From Sediminispirochaeta smaragdinae DSM 11293 (GTDB taxonomy: Bacteria; Spirochaetota; Spirochaetia; DSM-16054; Sediminispirochaetaceae), in contig NC_014364.1 in assembly GCF_000143985.1 (NCBI RefSeq), positions 310,001-374,000 of the forward strand: 64,000 bases of DNA. The letters run 5' to 3'. The first letter of the stretch is position 1, and every line of letters begins with the position of its first letter. Shown here one piece after another: positions 41,509 to 50,735 of this stretch. The position numbers and the translations under genes were made by a program. The notes beneath the pieces are model-generated. The model ran no database searches. It was not told the origin of the DNA and worked only from the letters and a program-made list of their open reading frames with translations.

Positions 41509-42633
41509 ATGCGTAGAGGTAGAATTTTTCTTATCCTGCTGATCGTATTTCTTACGTTGGGAATGGTTTCCTGTAAGAAGAAAGACAGTGATACCATCAA
41601 GATCGGAGTGGCTGGTGCCCATAGTGGCGACCTTGCTTCTTATGGTCTTCCCACGGTGAAGGCAGCCGAATTGGTTGTCAAAGATGCGAATGCAAACGGA
41701 GGCATTCTTGGCCGCCAGGTTGAACTGGTTGTCGAGGATGATGTTTGTAAACCCGAAGTCGCGACGAACACCGCAAGTAAGCTGGTTGGTGAAAAAGTTG
41801 TTGGTGTTATCGGACATATCTGTTCAGGAGCAACAAAAGCTGCTCTCGGTATCTACAAAGATTCAAATATTTTTGCCATCTCTCCGTCGGCGACAAATCC
41901 TCCGCTGACCCAGAGCGGGGATTATCCCAACTTTTTCAGAACGATTGCTTCTGACGATGCCCAGGCTCGCCTTGAGGTAGATTTTGCTCTTGATACCCTT
42001 GGCCTTACAAAGATTGCTGTGTTGCACGATAAGGGCGATTACGGAAAGGGGCTTGCTGAGTTTGCCAAGGGGTTCCTCGAAAATGATGACCGGGCTGAGG
42101 TTGTGCTCTACGAAGGTGTGACTCCTGGTGCCGTTGATTACACCGCGGTTATCAACAAGATTGAGGCCTCCGGTGCCCAGGCCATCATTTTCGGTGGGTA
42201 TCATCCCGAGGCATCCAAAATTGTTGCTCAGATGCGAAAGGCCGGAATGGATATCGCCTTCATTTCCGATGATGGGGTGAAGGATGATACCTTCATCAAG
42301 GTTGCCGGTGAATATGCCGAGGGCGTATACGCAACCGGTCCCAAAGATACCACCAGTAACCCCCTTGCCAAGAAGGCGATCAAGGAGCACCAGGATGCAT
42401 ATGGCGAAGATCCCGGAGCATTTTATCTGAATGCATATGCGGCAACTTTGGCTGTGTTGAATGCCATCGAAGCTGCCGGGGCGACCGATTACGATGCCGT
42501 TACCAATGCCCTGCGGACAGAGTGGGTGGAAACGCCTCTTGGAAAGATCCGTTTCGATGAAAAAGGTGATGCAATCGGAATCGGGTTTTCCATGTATCAG
42601 GTGCGAAACGGCGCCTATGTGGAGATCGAATAA
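41509..42633 (+). CDS. livK: Branched-chain amino acid ABC transporter binding lipoprotein
   Basis: 374 aa. A signal peptide ends in lipobox GMVSC (Cys22), followed by a type I periplasmic-binding fold (IKIGVAGAHSGDLASYGLPTVKAAELVVKDANANGGILGRQVELVVED). It presents leucine/isoleucine/valine or a related amino acid to the LivHM permease. A strong terminator-like hairpin separates it from livH, so binding protein is probably made in excess. Confidence 0.93.
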   Translation: MRRGRIFLILLIVFLTLGMVSCKKKDSDTIKIGVAGAHSGDLASYGLPTVKAAELVVKDANANGGILGRQVELVVEDDVCKPEVATNTASKLVGEKVVGVIGHICSGATKAALGIYKDSNIFAISPSATNPPLTQSGDYPNFFRTIASDDAQARLEVDFALDTLGLTKIAVLHDKGDYGKGLAEFAKGFLENDDRAEVVLYEGVTPGAVDYTAVINKIEASGAQAIIFGGYHPEASKIVAQMRKAGMDIAFISDDGVKDDTFIKVAGEYAEGVYATGPKDTTSNPLAKKAIKEHQDAYGEDPGAFYLNAYAATLAVLNAIEAAGATDYDAVTNALRTEWVETPLGKIRFDEKGDAIGIGFSMYQVRNGAYVEIE

Positions 42634-42652
42634 GAAGAACTTTTCTTCCACA

Positions 42653-42680
42653 CGGGCGGACCTTGCGGTCCGCCCGTTTT
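42653..42680 (+). terminator. Partial terminator/attenuator between livK and livH
   Basis: Perfect 10-bp GC-rich stem CGGGCGGACC (42653-42662) / GGTCCGCCCG (42667-42676), TTGC loop, followed by four T. The short T-run allows read-through into livHMGF. Confidence 0.85.
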
Positions 42681-42731
42681 GTACCCGGAGCATATTCTGC
42701 GTTTGAGTAACGTAGTGAAAGGTTGGAAATC

Positions 42732-43640
42732 ATGAAACTGGATTTTTTTCTTGGGCTTCTCCTCGGAGGGCTCACCCGTGGCAGTATTTACGCTCTGCTC
42801 GCACTCGGATACACCATGGTATACGGTATCATCCAGCTGATCAACTTCGCTCACGGAGAAATATATATGATCGGGGCCTTTACCGCCCTGATTGTCGCAG
42901 GGGTGCTTACCCTCAGCGGTATGCCGACGTTGGCAATTTTTGCGATTGCCTTGGTTGTAGCGGTAGTCTATGCAATGGGCTACGGCTACACCATTGAGAA
43001 GATGGCTTATAAGCCGCTTCGTCAGGCACCTCGTCTCTCCGTTCTGATCAGCGCTATCGGAATGTCGATGTTTCTGCAAAATTATGTGCTGTTGGCACAA
43101 ACTTCGGACTTTCAGCCCTTTCCGGCTTTGATTCCCGAGTTTGCCTTTCTCGAACCCTATCGAAAGATTATCAGTTCGAGCCAGCTTTTTATCCTGATAA
43201 CCACGGCAATCGTCATGGTTCTGCTTACGGTCTTAATTAGGTACACAAGGACCGGTAAGGCAATGCGTGCAACTAGTCAGGATAAGACCATGGCCATGCT
43301 TGTCGGTATAAACGTTAATAAGGTGATCTCAACCACCTTTATTATCGGTTCCGGCACCGCGGCTCTTGGAGGTCTTCTGATCAGCTCGCATATAGGACAA
43401 ATAAATTTCTATATCGGTTTTATTGCCGGAATAAAGGCCTTTGTGGCGGCCGTACTGGGAGGGATTGGTTCCATTCCCGGGGCCGTTCTCGGTAGCTTTG
43501 TGCTCGGTATGACCGAGAGCTTCGGAACCGGACTGGTATCAAGTGACTACGAAGATGTTTTTGCTTTCGTCTTTCTGATTCTGATCCTGATTTTCCGTCC
43601 CGAGGGGCTGCTCGGACGGTCGACAAAACAGAAAGTGTAA
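42732..43640 (+). CDS. livH: Branched-chain amino acid permease LivH
   Basis: 302 aa, eight predicted helices. LGGLTRGSIYALLALGYTMVYGIIQLINFAHGEIYMIGA and GSIPGAVLGSFVLGMTESFG are diagnostic. The ATG at 42732 is used rather than the TTG three codons upstream. Pairs with LivM in the inner membrane. Confidence 0.95.
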   Translation: MKLDFFLGLLLGGLTRGSIYALLALGYTMVYGIIQLINFAHGEIYMIGAFTALIVAGVLTLSGMPTLAIFAIALVVAVVYAMGYGYTIEKMAYKPLRQAPRLSVLISAIGMSMFLQNYVLLAQTSDFQPFPALIPEFAFLEPYRKIISSSQLFILITTAIVMVLLTVLIRYTRTGKAMRATSQDKTMAMLVGINVNKVISTTFIIGSGTAALGGLLISSHIGQINFYIGFIAGIKAFVAAVLGGIGSIPGAVLGSFVLGMTESFGTGLVSSDYEDVFAFVFLILILIFRPEGLLGRSTKQKV

Positions 43641-43652
43641 GGAGGCTTGGAC

Positions 43653-44912
43653 ATGACAAAGATTAATCTCTGGAAAGAGGCGAAAACCTCTCTTATTATA
43701 GCCCTTTGGTTTGTGATCCTCACCTTTCCGATTATGGTGATCAAGGTCAATACCATTGATGATATTGTTGAGTGGCGATGGATTCGGATATTGTTTGTCG
43801 GCATCGGTGCCTTTTTCCTTTCCGCTGCCTATCGCTACATGCTCTATCGAAAGAAAACCGGGGCAAGAAGAGAAGCGAAGGCACGGGTTCTCAAGATACC
43901 TAGGCTTGGAATTAATACGACGCTGGATGCGGCATTCTTTTCACAGAAAAAGGTTGCACTCCCGGGCATACTCTTCATTGCCCTTGCGATTATTATTCTT
44001 CCCTTTATTTCCTCAATGTACCAAACCAATATTATTTCCACCGCCTTGCTCTCCGTGATGCTCGGTATGGGATTGAATATCGTAGTTGGCTTGGGAGGGA
44101 TGCTGCATCTTGGCTACATAGCCTTTTATGCCGTAGGAGCCTACACCTATGCCCTGCTGAACTATCATTTCGGCGTCAATTTTTGGGTGGCCCTTCCCCT
44201 CGGCGGCTTATTCAGCATGATCTTCGGTATTCTCCTCGGTATTCCCGTTTTACGCTTGAAAGGTGATTACCTTGCCATCGTAACCCTTGGTTTCGGAGAG
44301 ATCATCAGGATAGTCCTTGAGAACTGGAACGAATTTTCATTCGGACCCAGCGGGATCGCCAATATACCGCGACCGGGATTTTTCGGGGTGAAGTTGTCGA
44401 TTCAGCACGCATCGATTTTTACCTATTTTATTCTTATTGCTCTGGTTATTTTTACCATCTTCATTGTATCAAGATTAAAAAACTCCAGGCTCGGCAGGGC
44501 GTGGGAAGCGATGCGGGAGGATGATATTGCCTGTGAAGCGATGGGGGTCGATATCACCAAGGCCAAGATGACGGCCTTTGCCCTCGGTGCCTTTTGGGCC
44601 GGGCTTGCCGGTGTTGTGTTTGCGTCAAAGACAACCTTTATTAATCCCGCCAGTTTTACCATGTGGGAATCGATCGTTGTGCTTTGTATTGTGGTTCTCG
44701 GCGGCATGGGGTCTCTCGGCGGGGTTGTTATCGGAGCACTGCTCATTGTTTTGCTTCCCGAGTATCTTCGTGCCTTCTCCGAATACAGAATGCTGCTTTT
44801 TGGTGCCGTTCTTGTTGTCATGATGATTTTTCGGCCCGAAGGTCTTATACAAGCTCGTCGTCACGTTTTTACCTTTGAACACGGTGAGAACAAAAGTGAG
44901 GCTGAAAAATGA
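43653..44912 (+). CDS. livM: Branched-chain amino acid permease LivM
   Basis: 419 aa, with LGMGLNIVVGLGGMLHLGYIAFYAVGAYTYALL and GDYLAIVTLGFGEIIRIVLENWNEFSFGPSGI typical of LivM. About 100 residues at the N-terminus form an extra helical stretch (compare about 300-aa minimal forms), as in E. coli LivM. GGAGG lies 7 bases before the ATG. Overlaps livG by ATGA. Confidence 0.95.
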   Translation: MTKINLWKEAKTSLIIALWFVILTFPIMVIKVNTIDDIVEWRWIRILFVGIGAFFLSAAYRYMLYRKKTGARREAKARVLKIPRLGINTTLDAAFFSQKKVALPGILFIALAIIILPFISSMYQTNIISTALLSVMLGMGLNIVVGLGGMLHLGYIAFYAVGAYTYALLNYHFGVNFWVALPLGGLFSMIFGILLGIPVLRLKGDYLAIVTLGFGEIIRIVLENWNEFSFGPSGIANIPRPGFFGVKLSIQHASIFTYFILIALVIFTIFIVSRLKNSRLGRAWEAMREDDIACEAMGVDITKAKMTAFALGAFWAGLAGVVFASKTTFINPASFTMWESIVVLCIVVLGGMGSLGGVVIGALLIVLLPEYLRAFSEYRMLLFGAVLVVMMIFRPEGLIQARRHVFTFEHGENKSEAEK

Positions 44913-45700
44913 ATGAAGCTGTACTTGATGTCCGGAATCTAACCATGGAGTTCGGAGGTTTGCGTGCGGTTGATTCTGTGGATCTCCAGGTGGCCGACCA
45001 GCAGATTGCTGCACTTATCGGCCCCAATGGTGCAGGAAAGACGACGTTTTTTAACTGTGTGACCGGGATTTACAAACCGACCGGTGGTGATGTCATGGCC
45101 AATCCTCCGGGGAAAGAGCCTTCTCGTTTGAATGGGTTGAAGCCGAATAAGGTAACCGAACGGGGTCTTGCCCGTACCTTTCAGAACATCAGATTGTTTC
45201 AGAACATGACGGTTCTTGAGAACGTCATGATCGGCAGGCATTGCCGTCTCAAGGCAGGGGTTCTTGGCGCCATCTTTCGAAATAAGGCTACCCGTGAGGA
45301 AGAAAAGCGGGTTATCGAAGAGAGTTATCATGTGCTTAAGAAGATTGGCCTGGAAGAGCATGTAAACGAACTGGCGAAGAACCTTCCCTATGGTGCCCAG
45401 CGGCGTCTTGAGATCGCCCGTGCTCTGGCCACCGAGCCCTTTATCCTTCTCCTGGATGAGCCTGCCGCCGGTATGAACCCACAGGAGACCAAGGATCTCA
45501 TGAAGCTGATCTATCAGCTCAGGGAAAATGAGAAGATTGCAATCCTGCTGATTGAGCACGACATGAGCCTTGTTATGTCGATCTCCGAGCGGGTGTTTGT
45601 GATGGACTACGGTAAGCTGATAGCCGACGGGACCCCACAGGAGATAAAAAAGAGCCCGGCGGTCGTGAAAGCGTACCTAGGGGAGGATATCGATGCTTAA
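44909..45700 (+). CDS. livG: Branched-chain amino acid ABC ATPase LivG
   Basis: 263 aa. Walker A GPNGAGKTTFF, signature variant YGAQRRLEIARALA (in place of LSGGQ), Walker B ILLLDEPAAGMNP and switch histidine LIEHDMSLVM. The C-terminal IADGTPQEIKKSPAVVKAYLGED is family-typical. Overlaps livF by 8 bp. Confidence 0.95.
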   Translation: MNEAVLDVRNLTMEFGGLRAVDSVDLQVADQQIAALIGPNGAGKTTFFNCVTGIYKPTGGDVMANPPGKEPSRLNGLKPNKVTERGLARTFQNIRLFQNMTVLENVMIGRHCRLKAGVLGAIFRNKATREEEKRVIEESYHVLKKIGLEEHVNELAKNLPYGAQRRLEIARALATEPFILLLDEPAAGMNPQETKDLMKLIYQLRENEKIAILLIEHDMSLVMSISERVFVMDYGKLIADGTPQEIKKSPAVVKAYLGEDIDA

Positions 45701-46400
45701 GATTGAAGATGTCAATACCTTTTACGGAAACATCCAGGCACTGAAAGGCATAAGTATTGAGATAAACGAGGGTGAGGTCATTACTCTTATCGGTGCGAAT
45801 GGTGCTGGAAAGACGACCACCCTTATGTCGATTTGCGGTATTGTCCCCCCTCGCTCTGGAAATATCACCTTTCTCGGAAGTTCTTTGCTTGATAAGGAGC
45901 CGGATGAGATTGTCGCCATGGGGATCAGCCAGGTACCGGAAGGGCGCAGGATTTTTCCCTATTTAACCGTTCAAGAAAACCTCGATATGGGGGCTTTTCT
46001 TCGCAAGGATCAGGAGGGAATTGCCCGTGATCGTGAGTATATTTACGAGCTTTTTCCGATTCTGGCGGAACGGCGGAATCAGGCCGGCGGTACCCTGAGC
46101 GGCGGAGAACAGCAAATGCTTGCCATAAGCCGTGCAATCATGGCCAGGCCGAAGTTGCTTTTGCTCGACGAACCTTCTTTGGGCTTGGCCCCTCTCATCG
46201 TTCTTCAAATTTTCGATATTATTAAGAAGATTAATACCGAAAATAAGACTACAATTTTTCTTGTGGAACAGAATGCAAATCTTGCTTTGAAGACCGCCCA
46301 TCGCGGATACGTGATGGAAAACGGTGCCATTACCCTTGCGGACTCTTGTGAAAACCTTCTGGAAAACGAGGCGGTTCGTAAGGCTTATCTTGGTATGTAG
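45693..46400 (+). CDS. livF: Branched-chain amino acid ABC ATPase LivF
   Basis: 235 aa. Walker A GANGAGKTTTLM, signature LSGGEQQMLAISRAIM, Walker B LLLLDEPSLGLAP and LVEQNANLAL. The GISQVPEGRRIFPYLTVQENL segment identifies LivF. Completes the importer; a CBS protein follows after 25 bp. Confidence 0.95.
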   Translation: MLKIEDVNTFYGNIQALKGISIEINEGEVITLIGANGAGKTTTLMSICGIVPPRSGNITFLGSSLLDKEPDEIVAMGISQVPEGRRIFPYLTVQENLDMGAFLRKDQEGIARDREYIYELFPILAERRNQAGGTLSGGEQQMLAISRAIMARPKLLLLDEPSLGLAPLIVLQIFDIIKKINTENKTTIFLVEQNANLALKTAHRGYVMENGAITLADSCENLLENEAVRKAYLGM

Positions 46401-46425
46401 TAAGTATAGTGATAAGGAGGAGCGT

Positions 46426-47070
46426 ATGACCGTATCCAGAGTAATGACTCACAATCCGTTTACTATTAGTGATGATACTGCTGTAGCCGATGCAATGGCT
46501 CTTATTCACAAAGAAAAGGTTCACCGACTTCCCGTCCTGGATAAAGAACGAAAGTTGGTGGGGATCGTTTCTGAAAAGGATCTGCTCTACGCTTCTCCCT
46601 CGCCTGCCTCGACCTTGAGCGTCTATGAGATGAGTGCACTCTTGGCCCGGCTTAAGGTAAAAAAGGTGATGACCAAGGAGGTTATCACCGTTACCGAACA
46701 GACTTTGATTGAGGATGCGGCCCGGATCATGGTCGATAAGAACGTCGGCGGGCTTCCTGTTATGCGAGATGGGCTTCTCGTCGGCATCATCACCGAATCC
46801 GACATTTTTAAACTCTTTAGTGAGCTATTCGGCACAAGGAAGAGGGGCTTACGAGTTACCGCCTTGGTTCCCGAACAACGCGGAGAAATAGCGGGAATGG
46901 CTGCAGCCATTTCAGAAAAGGGCGGCAACATTATCTCTTTTGGAACATTTCTTGGAGAGGACGTAAGCAATAGCCTCTGTACCTTCAAGGTCGATGAAAT
47001 CGGCAAAGAGGAGTTGCAAAAGGCGATTGCTCCTTACGTCGTACGTATCATTGATCTTCGTGAGGTCTGA
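46426..47070 (+). CDS. CBS-pair plus ACT-like domain protein (AcuB type)
   Basis: 214 aa. Two CBS domains (about 4-60 and 74-130; VHRLPVLDKERKLVGIVSEKDLL and VGGLPVMRDGLLVGIITESDIF) are followed by an ACT-like domain (about 140-210, RGEIAGMAAAISEKGGNIISFG). CBS pairs bind adenine nucleotides and ACT domains amino acids, so a cytoplasmic sensor for the Liv importer's cargo is plausible (inference). AAGGAGG precedes the ATG. It overlaps the convergent kinase gene by 23 bp. Confidence 0.82.
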   Translation: MTVSRVMTHNPFTISDDTAVADAMALIHKEKVHRLPVLDKERKLVGIVSEKDLLYASPSPASTLSVYEMSALLARLKVKKVMTKEVITVTEQTLIEDAARIMVDKNVGGLPVMRDGLLVGIITESDIFKLFSELFGTRKRGLRVTALVPEQRGEIAGMAAAISEKGGNIISFGTFLGEDVSNSLCTFKVDEIGKEELQKAIAPYVVRIIDLREV

Positions 47071-49081
47071 TCCTCAATGTGTGCTTTGTTCCCCCACCTT
47101 TGAATGAGACCCTATCTATCGTTCCTCTGAGCTGCTGAACAAGTGCCTGGACTATGTCCAGGCCCATTGTTTTCTTTTTCCGAGGCCCTTCCGCAATACC
47201 GCAGCCGTCGTCCGATATCTCTATCATGATAAAACCACCTGTGGCGAGGGTTTTCAGCTTGATTGTTCCCGTCCTCCCGTTTGGAAAGGCGTGTTCCAGT
47301 GAATTGCTGACAAGCTCATTTACAATAAGACCGCAGGGGATTGCCGTATCAATGGTCACGTTTATCTCACTCCCTGAAAAATCAAACCTAATGTTGCCCT
47401 TATGCTCGTCGCGAAAAGAATCCATAAGGTTTCTGACCAGGCTTCTCAGATAAAAACCAAGCTCGATGGAGGTAAAGTCGTCGGTTTGGTAAAGCAGCTC
47501 GTGGACGAGGGCCATTGCCCTGATCCTGTTTTCGCTGACTCTGATCACTTGAGACAATGCTCTATCTTCGACAGATCGGCTTTGGAGATTAATGAGGCTG
47601 GACATCATCTGCATATTATTTTTGACGCGGTGATGTAGTTCTTTCAGCAAAACCTCTTTTTCTTCAAGGGATTTTGCAAGCTTTTTCTCCGTCTTTTTGA
47701 TTTCGGTGATATCCACCATGCTGACAAGCATATGGGAATACGCCCCCGAGCCTGTGCGGGGGATGAATATGGTGGTGAGAAATATCTTTTCTTCCCCCGA
47801 AAAGGTGACACTTTTCGTTTCCGCTCGGATATATTCTTGCCCTTCCGCAATTGCCAGAAATTCCGTCCGTAAAAAGTTTTTTATATGGCGGGTTTCAACC
47901 TTGGCAAAGGAACCGATCAACTGCTCTTTTGATGTGGCGTTATGCATAGCAAGTGTTGCCGGATTTACATCCACGATCTTTATGTTCTGCACCATCCAGT
48001 CGATTATTTCAGGGTGTTCGTTCACATAAACGCTGAAATCACTAATTCCTTCCTCTCGTAGCATTCGTATCCGTTCTCGTATGGTGGATATATCCTCTTC
48101 CCAAATCGAAACAGGTACCCCCTCAAAGACGCTGCGAAAACGCCATTCCATTCGCTTCCTTTCGGTGAGTTCCTTTTTCAGTTGAGCCGTTTTCTGACGA
48201 ACGCTCCTTTTCAAACTCCATATCCATGTAAAAGTAATTACCCCACCTACTGCGATGGCGATAACAACGATGAGAATCATGCGACGGCTTACGGTGTTGG
48301 ACATACCTGGGATAATCTTGCCGAACCATTTTTCGTAAAGTCTGTCGTATGTTCCGTTCTCTCGGAGAATTGTTATACCGTCGTTGAGGACGGCCAGGAG
48401 ATTGCTGTTTCCCTTTTGTACGGCAAAACAGTACTTTCGTGGATAGAAGGGCGGACCGACGGTGATTATGTTGTTAAGCTTTTCTTCTTCTCTAATACGT
48501 TCGCCTTGTATTCTACTCGTAAGGACTGCATCAACCTGTAGATCGCTGTTGAGCGCAACAAGTGCATCTCGATAGCTTTTTACCTTAACGATGAAGGCTT
48601 CTGGTATCCGCTCTCGAAGATAGTCATGCATGACATCTCCGGACTCCACGTAGACAACACATCCCTTAAGTTCATCGAGTGTTTGAATTGAGCTTCCCCG
48701 TTTTACATAAAGTGCATGGCTCACTACGTTATGGGGGGAAGAAAAGTCAAAAACCTTTTGACGTGCCTCCGTCTGATACATGCCGGTAATCAAATCGACC
48801 TCACCTGCGGTAAGCTCGTTTCGCACCTGACTCCACAATCCGAGATCGATCACTACCGAGAGGTTCATCTCTTCTGCAATGGCGTTCAGGAGGTCAATGT
48901 TAAAGCCTGTAGGATGTCCTTTTTTATCGAGGTACTCAAAAGGTGGATAATCATAATCACCTCTGGCTATCAATGGTTGGGTAAAGGCTTGGCTATGATC
49001 ACTAAACAGAGGCAACGGTGTAAAGAAAAAAAAGGCTGACACAAGGACGGTCAGCATGATCCGAGCCACGAAGTTGCACAT
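47048..49081 (-). CDS. Sensor histidine kinase with periplasmic solute-binding domain
   Basis: 677 aa. Signal peptide; an SBP_bac_3-like sensor (about 38-262: GDYDYPPFEYLDKKGHPTGFNIDLLNAIAEEM, DLITGMYQTEAR); a membrane helix (about 268-292); a PAS region (about 315-460); and a HisKA_2-type kinase core whose phospho-acceptor is in LLKELHHRVKNNMQMMSSLINLQSR, with N-box VNELVSNSLEHAF and G-box DDGCGI. The binding domain resembles the amino acid binding protein encoded at 50736, so it probably senses an amino acid outside. No cognate response regulator lies in the window. The start at 49081 is placed by TTGCAC/CATCAT ending 7 bases upstream. Confidence 0.88.
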   Translation of the reverse strand: MCNFVARIMLTVLVSAFFFFTPLPLFSDHSQAFTQPLIARGDYDYPPFEYLDKKGHPTGFNIDLLNAIAEEMNLSVVIDLGLWSQVRNELTAGEVDLITGMYQTEARQKVFDFSSPHNVVSHALYVKRGSSIQTLDELKGCVVYVESGDVMHDYLRERIPEAFIVKVKSYRDALVALNSDLQVDAVLTSRIQGERIREEEKLNNIITVGPPFYPRKYCFAVQKGNSNLLAVLNDGITILRENGTYDRLYEKWFGKIIPGMSNTVSRRMILIVVIAIAVGGVITFTWIWSLKRSVRQKTAQLKKELTERKRMEWRFRSVFEGVPVSIWEEDISTIRERIRMLREEGISDFSVYVNEHPEIIDWMVQNIKIVDVNPATLAMHNATSKEQLIGSFAKVETRHIKNFLRTEFLAIAEGQEYIRAETKSVTFSGEEKIFLTTIFIPRTGSGAYSHMLVSMVDITEIKKTEKKLAKSLEEKEVLLKELHHRVKNNMQMMSSLINLQSRSVEDRALSQVIRVSENRIRAMALVHELLYQTDDFTSIELGFYLRSLVRNLMDSFRDEHKGNIRFDFSGSEINVTIDTAIPCGLIVNELVSNSLEHAFPNGRTGTIKLKTLATGGFIMIEISDDGCGIAEGPRKKKTMGLDIVQALVQQLRGTIDRVSFKGGGTKHTLRIRPHEDQ

Positions 49082-49117
49082 GTCTATAATGATGTGTCGA
49101 GAAAGGTAAAAGTGCAA

Positions 49118-49330
49118 GGTGTTTCTACTGTCACGAATATTGGTGGTACATTGTTCTTAATTTCTTTTTCTGCTGATACTTGGAGAAAGACTCACTTTGA
49201 AAACCATAGATATTTTTCTGTGAGGTAAGAACGTAGCAGCACGACCTCCGCCCTTACCAGGGGCAGAGGTCATTTGCCTTTCTGTACGGGAGCGTAATCA
49301 CCAGGATTCCGGACACTAAGGACAAAAAAG
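49118..49330. other. Intergenic region with one hairpin
   Basis: About 210 bp without a gene. An imperfect stem at 49243-49271 (GACCTC/GAGGTC outer, GCCC/GGGC inner, one mismatch) is followed by moderately T-rich plus-strand sequence; it might be a weak terminator. Nothing else recognised. Confidence 0.35.
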
Positions 49331-50053
49331 CTATAGGACCTTGCTCAGGAAAAGTTTTGTCCGTTCATTCTGTGGATTATCAAACAACTCCGCCGGAGGC
49401 CGCTTTTCCATGATAATACCCTCGTCCATGAAAAGGACTCTGTCGCTAACTTCACGGGCAAATCCCATCTCGTGGGTCACAACTACCATGGTCATGCCAT
49501 CTTCGGCCAGATGCTTCATAACATCCAGAACTTCTCCTACCATCTCCGGATCAAGGGCGCTTGTGGGTTCGTCGAATAGCATGACATCGGGATTCATGGC
49601 AAGGGCCCTAGCGATTGCCACCCTTTGTTTTTGTCCACCGGAAAGCTGGGCCGGATAGACATGGTCCTTATCGGGAAGGCCGACTGCAAGTAACAGATCT
49701 CTTGCCTTTTTCTCCGCCTCCTGCTTGCTTGTAAGACCAAGTTTGACGGGGGCAAGGCAGATATTTTCCATCACGTCTTTGTGGGGAAAAAGATTGAACT
49801 GCTGAAATACCATGCCAACCTTGCGGCGCAGTTTGTTGACGTCGCTTCCCGGATCGTTGATTTTTTCGCCTTCGATATAAATGTCTCCTTCTGTCGGCTC
49901 TTCCAGAAGGTTGATGCAGCGTAAAAACGTGCTTTTTCCGGAACCGCTTGGCCCAATGACGCTTACCACTTCTCCCGGTTTGATCTCTTCATTGATGCCG
50001 CGCAATACTTTAAGATGTCCAAAGCTTTTGTGGAGGTTTACGATTTTAATCAC
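49331..50053 (-). CDS. Polar amino acid ABC transporter ATPase
   Basis: 240 aa, GlnQ/HisP type. Walker [21 protein letters not shown], signature [17 protein letters not shown], Walker [24 protein letters not shown], and [22 protein letters not shown]. Overlaps the permease by 8 bp. Last gene of the operon. Confidence 0.94.
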   Translation of the reverse strand: MIKIVNLHKSFGHLKVLRGINEEIKPGEVVSVIGPSGSGKSTFLRCINLLEEPTEGDIYIEGEKINDPGSDVNKLRRKVGMVFQQFNLFPHKDVMENICLAPVKLGLTSKQEAEKKARDLLLAVGLPDKDHVYPAQLSGGQKQRVAIARALAMNPDVMLFDEPTSALDPEMVGEVLDVMKHLAEDGMTMVVVTHEMGFAREVSDRVLFMDEGIIMEKRPPAELFDNPQNERTKLFLSKVL

Positions 50054-50726
50054 TGGAGTGCAGCCTCCTTTCGTAACGGTTCAGGAGATGAGAAAGAGAA
50101 AGGGTAATGATGAGGTATATGACCGCCGTGGCAAAGAGAGGAACTGTTGCCTCATAGGTGATACTTCTGATTTTGTTTCCCGCTCGCATCAGGTCGTTTC
50201 CCCCAATGAAACCGATGATACTGGTCTCCTTGAGAAGGACGATAAACTCGTTGCCCAGAGCCGGTAAAATATTTTTAATAGCTTGTGGCAGGATGATTTC
50301 TTTCATCGCCAGTCTGTGGGGCAAGCCTAAGGATCGGGCGGCTTCCATCTGCCCTTTGTCAACAGCCTGTATCCCTGCTCGAATGATCTCAGCGACATAG
50401 GCACCGCTGTTGATGCCGAAAGCCAGGCTACTGGCCATCGTCTTATCCACATCAAGGGCCCGAAAAATGACGAAGTAGATAATCAACAGCTGGACCAGGA
50501 CCGGTGTTCCTCTGATGATTTCAACGTAGAGCTTGCTAATGATATTTGCGACCTTGTTTTTGCTTAGTCGCATGAGAGCGAGGAGCGTTCCGAGAATGAC
50601 ACCCGCTGTAATGGCAAACAAGGTCACCACAATGGTGACCTTGAGTCCGTTCAGCAGCAGATGCAATCCATCCGGCCCCCCTTCCCAGAGGGTCTGAAAA
50701 AGGGTTCTTCTAATACTTTCCATCAA
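50046..50726 (-). CDS. Polar amino acid ABC transporter permease
   Basis: 226 aa HisMQ-family permease. Features are the [19 protein letters not shown] segment and the EAA loop [38 protein letters not shown]. Only one permease is encoded, so it presumably forms a homodimer. Lies 9 bp after the binding-protein gene. Confidence 0.93.
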   Translation of the reverse strand: MMESIRRTLFQTLWEGGPDGLHLLLNGLKVTIVVTLFAITAGVILGTLLALMRLSKNKVANIISKLYVEIIRGTPVLVQLLIIYFVIFRALDVDKTMASSLAFGINSGAYVAEIIRAGIQAVDKGQMEAARSLGLPHRLAMKEIILPQAIKNILPALGNEFIVLLKETSIIGFIGGNDLMRAGNKIRSITYEATVPLFATAVIYLIITLSLSHLLNRYERRLHSSD

Positions 50727-50735
50727 ACCTTGCCG

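Noticed and set aside
49243-49271. Strong terminator between the kinase and amino acid importer genes
   Set aside because: Stem has a mismatch, and the T-rich tail is on the plus strand, where no gene ends; kept only as a weak hairpin.
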